Both the position numbers and the translations under genes were made by a program. Source: Actinoplanes sp. TBRC 11911 (GTDB taxonomy: Bacteria > Actinomycetota > Actinomycetes > Mycobacteriales > Micromonosporaceae). Taken from it: a stretch of DNA of 64,000 nt. Under the pieces are notes generated by a model. It was not told the origin of the DNA. It made no database searches and saw nothing but the letters and a program-made list of their open reading frames with translations. The stretch covers positions 1 to 64,000 of the forward strand of contig NZ_JABBNC010000023.1 of assembly GCF_012933445.1 (NCBI RefSeq), given 5' to 3'. Positions 24,441 to 31,981 of this stretch are shown here, piece by piece (the first letter of the stretch is position 1; every line of letters begins with the position of its first letter).

Positions 24441-24536
24441 CCCCGCGCGTAGATCGTAGGGACGGCAACGCCGGAGAAGAAGGATCATCGTGAGGCCCGC
24501 GGCTCACAGCAGTAAGCCGGCTCGCCGTTCGAACAG

Positions 24537-25058
24537 GTGGTGCTGTTCGCGTTCGAAGGGGTCTTCAACGCGCTCAGGCACGCGAGCGGAACCACCGTCG
24601 GAAAGATGTACAGGCGCCACGCGATTTCCAGCGCTCGGCCAGCGGCCACGCTACGTGACGAGCAGATTCCGGCGGCGCAGGCCCTGTTTGCTCTGCGGCG
24701 CGCGGTCGATCTGCTCGTCGTGTTCGCCACCGCTACCCGCGAAGATCAGGTCAGCCGAAGCCGGCTTGAATCCGAGGACCGATTCGAAGCCGATCGGGAT
24801 CTCGGGCAGGAGGCCACCTCACGGCCGGGAGAATCGACGCGGTTCGCCAAGGCGTGGCTGCTCGGCAGCCCAGCCGAGGTGATCCGCACGGAGCCGGTGA
24901 TCGCCATCGTCGAACAACTCCTCGACGATCTGATCGATGGCGACGCGGCCAGTGCCCACGCCAGCCTGCTCCAGGCTGTCCGGGTGCTTCGCGTCTTCGC
25001 CCGCGAGCACGACAACTCCGCCGGCTCAAATGGGCCGGCGGAATCCGCCACCATGTAA
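24537..25058 (+). CDS. Hypothetical protein
   Basis: 173 residues, mostly helical, beginning MVLFAFEGVFNALRH from tandem GTG codons at 24537. It has ATLRDEQIPAAQALFALRRAVDLLVVFATATREDQ and a C-terminal helix pair (VIAIVEQLLDDLIDG; SLLQAVRVLRVFAREH). An in-frame TAA lies just upstream, which fixes the start region. I do not recognise a family. Codon use is similar to its neighbours, and the frame is longer than the antisense alternatives. It could equally be a remnant of a larger helical protein. Confidence 0.5.
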   Translation: MVLFAFEGVFNALRHASGTTVGKMYRRHAISSARPAATLRDEQIPAAQALFALRRAVDLLVVFATATREDQVSRSRLESEDRFEADRDLGQEATSRPGESTRFAKAWLLGSPAEVIRTEPVIAIVEQLLDDLIDGDAASAHASLLQAVRVLRVFAREHDNSAGSNGPAESATM

Positions 25059-25144
25059 CCCATCCATCACCTCGTACGGCCGGTCGGGGCTGTCATGCCG
25101 CCATGGAGGCAAGGCAGCCCCGTCCCAGCACTGAGAGCAGGCGC

Positions 25145-25833
25145 TTACTGCGGCGTGAGCGCTGTCAGCACCGCGGTGAGCCGTTCGTCGTCGGGGTGGT
25201 GACGCCGTTCCTCGGCCACCACGGCGAGGGCGGGGGTGGCGAGGCTTTCGGCCAGCGAGATCACTGCGTTGACGTACTCCCGGCGTACGAGGTCCTGATA
25301 ATGGCGCAGCCACAAGTACAACGGGCCGGTGCAAAGTCCAGCGCTCTGCGTAATGCCAGGAGACGTGCCTGCGAGTCGGGTGCGGCACCGGCATCCGCGA
25401 CGGCGTCGAGCATCGTCCACAAGTCAACGTCGAAGCCGGCGCGGTCCAGCACATACCGGTGCCGGTGCAGCCGAAGATGGTCGCTGCCGCCGCCGAGCCG
25501 GGCAAAGATCTGCCGAAGGTTGTACGTGTAGGTGTGCATCCGCTGCGCTGCTGTACGCCGAGGCAACTCGGGCATCAGATCGGCGACGATCTCATCCTGG
25601 CCCGCGCTGCCGCCGCGCGCGATCAGATACGTCAGAAACTCCACTGATGACGCCCGGACGTGCTGATCCTCGGGAACGCTCAGGATGGCCGGCCTGCCCA
25701 GCACCTGTACGCGGATGACCGCATCCGCGGCGCCGTCGGCCTCACGGGGCAGCCGCTCCGGCCGTTCCAGCACCGATCGCGTGTCGCCGGTCAGCCAGAT
25801 TCCCCAGCTTCCACCGGCAACTCGATCATCCAT
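25145..25833 (-). pseudogene. Frameshifted SARP/BTAD-type transcriptional activator fragment
   Basis: The frame entering from 25833 carries a winged-helix DNA-binding part (VQVLGRPAILSVPEDQHVRASSVEFLTYLIARGG, then MHTYTYNLRQIFARLGG) and the start of a BTAD domain (RAGFDVDLWTMLDAV, LLALRRALDFA). Near 25315-25335 the protein continues in another frame (LYLWLRHYQDLVRREYVNAVISLAESLA) to a TAA at 25145. One indel therefore breaks the gene. The long N-terminal or ATPase parts found in related regulators of conjugative elements are also missing. It is probably a non-functional remnant. Confidence 0.75.
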
Positions 25834-25998
25834 AGCCCGACCGTAGCCCATGAAACAACGCATAAAGCCGCTATAGCCATCGATGTCGGGACCATTCGCC
25901 ACAAGCGACCGCCATGCCTCCGAACTGGCCGACAACGCCAAGACAACGGCCGACACCGCCCCGATTCAGCTCGCCCACACGACCCCTGGGAGCCAGCC

Positions 25999-26298
25999 CT
26001 GACCGACCATCGCCGCACCCGCACACCGTCCGGCCCGCAACACCGCAAACAGGACAGCCGGAAGCCCGCCTGGAGCCTCGAAGACCTCCAGGCACTCGGC
26101 GCCACCACCGACGTGGTCACCGCTGGCCACTTCCTCGGTATCTCCCGCAACACCGCCTACCGCCTGGCCCGGCGCGGCGCGTTCCCCCTTCCCCTCGTAC
26201 GCGTCGGCACCCAGTACCGAGTCCCCACCGCGGCCCTCATCGCCGCCCTCCACCCGAAAGCCGAAGCGCCGCCCGCGATCAGCGGCGACGCGTCGTAA
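25999..26298 (+). CDS. Excisionase-like helix-turn-helix protein
   Basis: About 99 residues with one recognisable domain: TAGHFLGISRNTAYRLARRGAFPLPLVRVGTQYRVPTAALIAAL, an AlpA/excisionase-type winged helix. It precedes the integrase, as usual for xis-int pairs. No ATG, GTG or TTG exists in frame upstream of the domain. A GGGAG element lies six bases before a CTG at 25999, so either CTG is the start or the 5' end has been lost. The domain call is good; the gene boundaries are uncertain. Confidence 0.7.
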   Translation: MTDHRRTRTPSGPQHRKQDSRKPAWSLEDLQALGATTDVVTAGHFLGISRNTAYRLARRGAFPLPLVRVGTQYRVPTAALIAALHPKAEAPPAISGDAS

Positions 26299-26391
26299 CC
26301 ACCAACCACGTCGACTTGATCAATGTGAGGAGCAGAACGTGAATGTCGAGCAACCAGCGAAAACCGGTGCACACCCTCGTACGTTTGGAGT

Positions 26392-27506
26392 TTGCGCCTC
26401 GTGGCCACCGACACCCCGTTCAAGGTCTGCCGCTGCAAAGATCCCGATACCGGCAAACCACTTCGTAACGAATGCCCGAAACTACGCCGTGGCAACGGCT
26501 CCTGGAGCCCCACCCACGGCCAGTGGGCGTACCAGCTCGAACTCCCCTTGACCAGCGACGGGAAGCGACGCCAGCTGCGGCCCAGCACCGGCTTCGCCGA
26601 CCGCGAGGCCGCCCAGGACGAAATCGACCACGTACGCCAACTACTCAGCCTCGCCGAGAAGAACCAGCAACAGCTCATCGCGATCGCCGACGTCATCCAA
26701 ACCAGCCGACGCACCACCGGCACCCTGCCCGACGCCGAAACCGTGCGACAGCGCCTCCGCGCGGGCGGCGCGCTCTCCGGCGTTCCCACTCTCGCCGAAT
26801 ACCTGGCCAGCGACCGATCGTCTGGGAACCCGAACGCGTCGAACGATGGAAGGCCACCGGCGAACTCCCCGGCCCCGTCATGGTCTGGACCGACGAACTG
26901 CTCGCCGGCTTCCTCGACTACGCCGCCATCAAAGCCCCCGACCTGCACCTCATGGCCTACCGCGGCACCCGGCGCGGCGAAACCTGCGGCCTGCTCGACG
27001 CCGAGGTCCGCCTCCGCAAAGCCGAAATCGGCATCATCAACCAGATCGCCGTCCACGGCGACGGCCGCCTCCACCACAAGAAACCCAAAAGCGAAGCCGG
27101 AAACCGCGACGTCATCCTCGACCCCGACACGGTCGCCCTCTTCACCAGCTACAAAGCCCAGCGTGCGAAATGGCAGCTCGCCGCCGGCCCAGCATGGCCC
27201 GACACCGGCATGTTCTTCGTCCGCCGCAACGGCCAAGCCTGGCACCCCAGCTCGGTATCCCAACGCTTCCGCCGCCTCGTCCAACGCGGAGGCTTCCCAC
27301 CGATCCGGCTTCACGACCTACGGCATGGCGCCGCCACGATCGCCCTCGAAGCCGGCGTCGACATCAAAGTCGTCTCCGAACAACTCGGCCACTCCACCAC
27401 CACGCTCACGCGCGACACCTACCAAAGCGTCGCCAAGGAACTACACCACGAAGCCGCCGGAGCCGTCGCCGAACGCATCAAGGCCAAGAGACGAAACGCC
27501 GCATAA
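26392..27506 (+). pseudogene. int: Tyrosine-type site-specific integrase, internally deleted and frameshifted
   Basis: The N-terminal arm-binding part is in one frame (CRCKDPDTGKPL, GQWAYQLELPL, TGFADREAAQDEIDHVRQLL). At about 26800-26840 the core-binding domain is missing, and the catalytic domain continues in another frame from VWEPERVERWKATGELPGPVMVWT. There the catalytic residues are intact: YRGTRRGETCGL (Arg), KPKSEAGNRDV (Lys), LHDLRHGAAT (His-x-x-Arg), LGHSTTTLTRDTY (His, Tyr). About 150 residues appear lost compared with full-length relatives. The element can therefore no longer integrate or excise by its own enzyme. Confidence 0.85.
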
Positions 27507-27543
27507 GTCCGTCTCGACCCACCCACCGACCGCGACAGAGGAC

Positions 27544-28008
27544 ATGTGTGTGGACGTTGAAGAGCATGAGCCGACAAGGCCGACATGGAACTGCCGAGCC
27601 TGTGGAAAGGACTGGCCCTGCGTCCCGGTACGTGAAGCTCTGGTTAGAAAAGTAGGCGCCGAGGGCATCGAGAGTCAGTTCCAGCTTTGTATCGTGATGT
27701 GGTCCCACCTCCAAGAATTCGTCCTCGACGTGGGCCCCGATCCAGAGGCGTTCGAACGCTTCATCGACTGGACACGTCCGACCGGCATCCGCATGATGGG
27801 CACCGCTGAAATCACGCGACGACACGGAGTTTCCAGACAACGCGCTCACCAAATCACCAACCTCCCCACCTTCCCCAAGCCGCTCTCCTCACTCCAGCTC
27901 GGCCGTATCTGGGCTGCCAGGGACGTTGAGGCGTGGGTCGCCGAACACCGCCGCAAGACATCAAGCACCGACTCGCGCGGCCATCCTCTTAGCCAGCCCG
28001 GCGTCTGA
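27544..28008 (+). CDS. Small zinc-finger-like and HTH protein downstream of the integrase
   Basis: 154 residues. The N-terminus has a CRACGKDWPC motif, seen in small proteins near actinobacterial integrases. The centre is helical (QLCIVMWSHLQEFVLDVGPDPEAFERFIDWTR), and the C-terminus is an AlpA-like DNA-binding segment (TAEITRRHGVSRQRAHQIT, then LGRIWAARDVEAWVAEH). The ATG at 27544 lies 37 bases after the integrase stop, in the frame that the broken integrase shares. A role in element regulation is plausible but not shown. Confidence 0.7.
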   Translation: MCVDVEEHEPTRPTWNCRACGKDWPCVPVREALVRKVGAEGIESQFQLCIVMWSHLQEFVLDVGPDPEAFERFIDWTRPTGIRMMGTAEITRRHGVSRQRAHQITNLPTFPKPLSSLQLGRIWAARDVEAWVAEHRRKTSSTDSRGHPLSQPGV

Positions 28009-28224
28009 GTTTGTCCAGATCGCCCGGGCACAGCTCGCGCCGTAGATGCGTTGGACGAACTGATGGTCTACTATGCCGGGTGCGAGCGCGTCCCCGCCGC
28101 TATTACTGAGCCGCATAACGCCGGTGATGATCAATGGGACGGCCTGGCATGCGTCCGAGGTGAGGAGGGATCACTCCCAATATGGGACATATCCCGTCGG
28201 CATGTTCTCGCGTCGGCTAGCGGC

Positions 28225-29550
28225 ATGCCCGTGATAGAGCCCAGCGCCGAGGTAAAAGCTCGATACCGTTTAGCGCCGAAAACTCTGGGGATTGGTACCT
28301 ACGCGGAAGTAAGGCAAGCAGAGCGGAAATCTGATGGGCAGCAAGTCGCGTTGAAACGTGCTTTCTCGACACCGGAAGCCATCGGTCGAATAAAGCGAGA
28401 GATCGAAGCTCAATCGCAGCTCGCTCATCCGAACATCATGCCAATATGGGATCACGGCCAGGATTTCCTATGGTACGCCATGCCGATTGCCGAGGGTTCG
28501 CTGAAGGCATTACGCTCTCGTCTTGATGAGGAAGACCTAGAGTCCCTTCTTTTTGACCTTGTAGATGCGCTCAATGTTGCCCACGAGCAAAAACTAATCC
28601 ACCGTGACATCTCCCCACAAAACATACTAGGGATGACTGGAACCTCTGCAGGCGGTATCCGATGGGTGTTAGCCGATTGGGGCATGGTTCGCGTTGACCC
28701 TAATAATATGTCGAAGGTGTTAACCCGTACCGGCCAGCGTATGGGAACACCCGGGTACGACGCCCCTGAGTTAGATGAAGACCCAAGGTTAGCAACCGCA
28801 GCCGTAGATGTGTACAGCTTGGGTCGAGTCGCAGCATGGTTCCTATCCGAGAAGGACCCGCGGCCCGGAGTTCAGCTACTCCCTCAAAAGGAGAACACTC
28901 TGCACTGGCGAAAATTCGTCAGAGAAAGTACGCAGCAGGACGTCACGCGGAGAATTCAAACAATGGCAGGCCTCGGCCAGTCGTTGCGCGAAGTTGCCCT
29001 CCACAGGACTGAACCGCCGCTTGTCAGAGGGGCGAAGCTAGTGGAGGAATTGCTGCTCGGAGACGACGAAAGTCTACGGGCACTGATTGCGTTAGCAGAA
29101 GGATACCCGGAAAACTACGACCTCTTCTTTGATTTCGTTGCGCAAGTGACCAGTTCGCGCATGAGGCCGTGGGCCCGGGACGAGCCCGAGCGTGCGGCTC
29201 ACTTGGCGGTCTTGATGGCAGAGCACGTTCACGCATCGCCTTGGGACGGGAGAGACGTTCAGTATGTCGAGACCCCACTAGCCTTTGTGCTTGGTGTTCT
29301 GCGGAGCCTGGCAGAGCTACGGGAACACGGGCTGATACAGGACGTTGCAGCTGCGTATATGCGCGCCGATGTCAAATGGGGTTACGAACCTCAACGCGCG
29401 CGAACCCTCGAGTGGTTAGGCGAACTGGGCGACGACGCGGCTAGGGCTGTCGCTCGCGAGATCGCAGGCCATCCTGACACTGTCGCGTACTACCATGAAG
29501 CCGGGTGGCGGGCTCGCAGTATCGTCTTGACGAGCCTGCTTGCAAGCTAA
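28225..29550 (+). CDS. Eukaryotic-like Ser/Thr protein kinase of the AT-richer cargo block
   Basis: About 441 residues. The kinase domain shows the glycine loop LGIGTYAEV (residues 21-29), the VALKR lysine (about 43), HRDISPQN catalytic loop (about 125), ADWG in place of DFG (about 150) and GTPGYDAPE. A 190-residue helical C-terminal domain without known match follows. No membrane segment or PASTA repeats occur, so it is cytoplasmic and unlike housekeeping PknB types. An in-frame start at 28051 would add 58 unconserved residues. The DNA is clearly poorer in GC than its surroundings. The gene is followed by a DNA methyltransferase, suggesting a shared defence role. Confidence 0.85.
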   Translation: MPVIEPSAEVKARYRLAPKTLGIGTYAEVRQAERKSDGQQVALKRAFSTPEAIGRIKREIEAQSQLAHPNIMPIWDHGQDFLWYAMPIAEGSLKALRSRLDEEDLESLLFDLVDALNVAHEQKLIHRDISPQNILGMTGTSAGGIRWVLADWGMVRVDPNNMSKVLTRTGQRMGTPGYDAPELDEDPRLATAAVDVYSLGRVAAWFLSEKDPRPGVQLLPQKENTLHWRKFVRESTQQDVTRRIQTMAGLGQSLREVALHRTEPPLVRGAKLVEELLLGDDESLRALIALAEGYPENYDLFFDFVAQVTSSRMRPWARDEPERAAHLAVLMAEHVHASPWDGRDVQYVETPLAFVLGVLRSLAELREHGLIQDVAAAYMRADVKWGYEPQRARTLEWLGELGDDAARAVAREIAGHPDTVAYYHEAGWRARSIVLTSLLAS

Positions 29551-29609
29551 CCTCACAGCGCCACAAGCGAAAACTGGCGCCAATCCCAACACCGTGGTGC
29601 AATGTACCG

Positions 29610-30965
29610 GTGTTGATCCACGGTCGCGCAGCGGCGCAGGTGCCCGATTTTGAAGATCTGGCTCAAAAGGACACCAGCTCACCCGAACCCGGCACGGGGC
29701 GAGGGCGGAGACACGGCACAAGTAGTACCGAGCCGTTCGACCGTTGGTTTCGCTATCCCGCCGGCTTCGCGTCGGATTATGTCGAGCTGCTACTAGACCG
29801 GCTTCAACTTCCGAAGTCCAGCCTTGTTCTTGATCCCTTCGCTGGCTCGGGTGTGACTGGCACGTCGGCTCGTCGGATGGGGCATTCGTTCTACGGCATC
29901 GAGGCGCACCCAGCAGTCGCGGAGCTCGCGTCACTCAAGCTGTTGCCACCGCCGGCCAACCCGACCGAATTTCTGGCGTGCGCGAAGGACCTCGTCGCGG
30001 CCGCAGACCGCAACTCTTCAAGATTGCAAGGCAACCTGGGCAGCGAGGCGGATCTCATTCGTCGAAGTTTTGAACCGTCTGTCTTGGCGAAGCTCGTCGC
30101 TGTCCGTGAATTGATTGAGTCAGGGCAGGCTCAAGAATGGAGTTTGCACGCAAAATGGTCATTGTTGTCGACCTTGCGCGATGTCGCGGCCGTGCGTGTG
30201 GGGTGGCCTTATCAGAACCCCAGCCAAGAGCGGAAAGCACTTTATAGTGATCCACTAGCGCGCTTCCTCCAGCGAGCAGAGTGGATCTCCGAAGACCTTT
30301 CCGGCCTGACATTAAGAGAAGACGAACCAGACAGGCGTCTCCAAGCAGTGCACGGCGATTCGACGAAGCTGCGTTCTTGGCAGCCGCTTGCCGGTGACTT
30401 AGGCGACGGATGCGTATCTTCGCCACCCTATCTAAACAACTTCGATTATGCAGATGCAACACGGCTTGAGATGTACTTCTGGCGTGAGGTCGATAGCTGG
30501 GCGGAACTGTGCTCTATGATTCGATCGAAGATGATTACAGCAACGACCCAACAAAGCAGAGTTGCAACCGCTCTCGCCGCTACTCAAAAGCTAGTGAAGT
30601 TCGGGGACGTTGCCACCAAGATCGCCGGTTTAACGAAGGAACTCGAAAAAGAGAGGGTGAGTAGAAAGCGCGGAAAGGAGTATGACCGCGTCGTCCCGGA
30701 CTATTTTGCGTCTATCAGCGATGTGTTGACAAATCTAGCGGCCAATCTCCGTCCGGGGGCTCCTGTTGTCTGGCTCATAGGAGACAGTGCCCCTTATGGT
30801 GTCTTTATCGACACGCCGGCAATTATTAGCGCGTTGGCCGCACAAGTTGGCTTCACCGCGGAGCAAAATGTGATACTCCGTCGGCGCGGGCAAAGGTGGT
30901 CCAAGAATACGACGCGTCACACCGTAGACCTATCTGAACGGCTCCTACTCATGCGGAGAAATTGA
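29610..30965 (+). CDS. DNA (amino-)methyltransferase
   Basis: About 451 residues. Motif I for S-adenosylmethionine is LDPFAGSGVTGT (about residue 75) and the catalytic motif IV is SSPPYLNNFDYADATRLEMYFW (key residues SPPY, about 270). Roughly 185 residues between them could hold target recognition, an alpha-like motif order. SPPY fits N4-cytosine or N6-adenine methylation. The start is uncertain: GTG at 29610 is chosen, and GTG at 29505 would overlap the kinase end. It follows the kinase directly. Its codon use and base content match the kinase block, not the flanks. No cognate nuclease is seen. Confidence 0.85.
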   Translation: MLIHGRAAAQVPDFEDLAQKDTSSPEPGTGRGRRHGTSSTEPFDRWFRYPAGFASDYVELLLDRLQLPKSSLVLDPFAGSGVTGTSARRMGHSFYGIEAHPAVAELASLKLLPPPANPTEFLACAKDLVAAADRNSSRLQGNLGSEADLIRRSFEPSVLAKLVAVRELIESGQAQEWSLHAKWSLLSTLRDVAAVRVGWPYQNPSQERKALYSDPLARFLQRAEWISEDLSGLTLREDEPDRRLQAVHGDSTKLRSWQPLAGDLGDGCVSSPPYLNNFDYADATRLEMYFWREVDSWAELCSMIRSKMITATTQQSRVATALAATQKLVKFGDVATKIAGLTKELEKERVSRKRGKEYDRVVPDYFASISDVLTNLAANLRPGAPVVWLIGDSAPYGVFIDTPAIISALAAQVGFTAEQNVILRRRGQRWSKNTTRHTVDLSERLLLMRRN

Positions 30966-30974
30966 TTATTCTCA

Positions 30975-31961
30975 TTATTGACGTGCCTCGTCAAACGCCT
31001 CCAGTAATTCGTCGCGTAGGTCAAGAGTGTCGCTGGCCATCTCGAATGTCCTTGACTTGTGAGCTAAGCTCCCGGCGTTCGCGCGGAGAGCCGAGACGAG
31101 TGCATCGAAAGCCACTCCGAGCTGGGCTGTGTTGAGTGAGGGTCGTCGGGCAAGGTCTCGGGCGAGGAACGTGACTACATCGTTCCGGAATTCGGAAGGT
31201 ATGTAGACACGAGGGGTTCCCGTTTCTACGCTTGGCGCGAGCACAATGCGATGCGCTAGCCTACGTCGCGCTTCCGTTATTCCATATCCGCCCTTTAACT
31301 TCTGCTCATCGACGGACCGGCCTCGCCGACTACCAGAGATAATCGTCGCAAAACTTTCCGCCCCATTGAAAACGGCTTCGTTAAGGTCAGCCCCGTACTC
31401 AGTTTCGCGACCCTGGCTTTCCACAGCCCGATCAGGGGAGTCTGAACGGTTGACGAGAAGTGCGAGTGTTATGCCAACGGCGATAGCTTGCATCACCTCG
31501 CGTCCGCGCCCATTGCGAAGGTCGATAACTTGCGAGAGACGAGCGGTAGACCAATCCCTATATATCTGCAATGCAGTGTGTTCTGCCTGAGCAATACGTG
31601 ATGCGGAAAACACAATTACCGCGTCCGATAGGTCTTCTTCACTCAACATCGCTATAAGCAGCCTCCCTTCGACGCCGATGATGAAAGTCTGATCTCCCGC
31701 GTCGTAGATTAGTGGCGGTTTGTAGTCGCCAAGTTCCTTAGCTAAACCAGGAGGAGCGGAACCTAAACTTGACAGGCGGTTACGCAACGTGTGTCCCCTT
31801 GCCAAGGGATCGAAAAACCGCCTGCATAGGTTGAGATCATCTGTGAGCGAACCGATCTGCTGACCGTAGTTTAAATTCCACAGCGTCGAGAACGACCGGA
31901 GCACTGTCGCTGCCTCGACGCCGGTGAGTACTGGCGTTATTCCGAAAATTGAGTCGTTCAT
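30975..31961 (-). CDS. Unknown protein of the SMC-like operon
   Basis: 328 residues with no family I can name. It begins MNDSIFGITPVLTGVEAATVL and includes DNLCRRFFDPLARGHTLR-like charged helices, a strand-rich DAGDQTFIIGVEGRLLIAML segment, EAVFNGAESFATIISGSRRG and a conserved-looking C-terminal PRVYIPSEFRNDVVTFLARDLARR. No membrane segment, nuclease or nucleotide motif is evident. It starts 20 bases after the SMC-like ATPase gene on the same strand, so it is probably its partner. It converges on the methyltransferase with nine bases between stops. An effector or adaptor role is a guess. Confidence 0.7.
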   Translation of the reverse strand: MNDSIFGITPVLTGVEAATVLRSFSTLWNLNYGQQIGSLTDDLNLCRRFFDPLARGHTLRNRLSSLGSAPPGLAKELGDYKPPLIYDAGDQTFIIGVEGRLLIAMLSEEDLSDAVIVFSASRIAQAEHTALQIYRDWSTARLSQVIDLRNGRGREVMQAIAVGITLALLVNRSDSPDRAVESQGRETEYGADLNEAVFNGAESFATIISGSRRGRSVDEQKLKGGYGITEARRRLAHRIVLAPSVETGTPRVYIPSEFRNDVVTFLARDLARRPSLNTAQLGVAFDALVSALRANAGSLAHKSRTFEMASDTLDLRDELLEAFDEARQ

Positions 31962-31981
31962 ATCTTCTTCTTGTGTTCTTA

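Noticed and set aside
28225..30965. Phage growth limitation (Pgl) system
   Set aside because: A kinase and a methyltransferase are present, but the kinase lacks PglW length and domains and no PglY or PglZ occurs.
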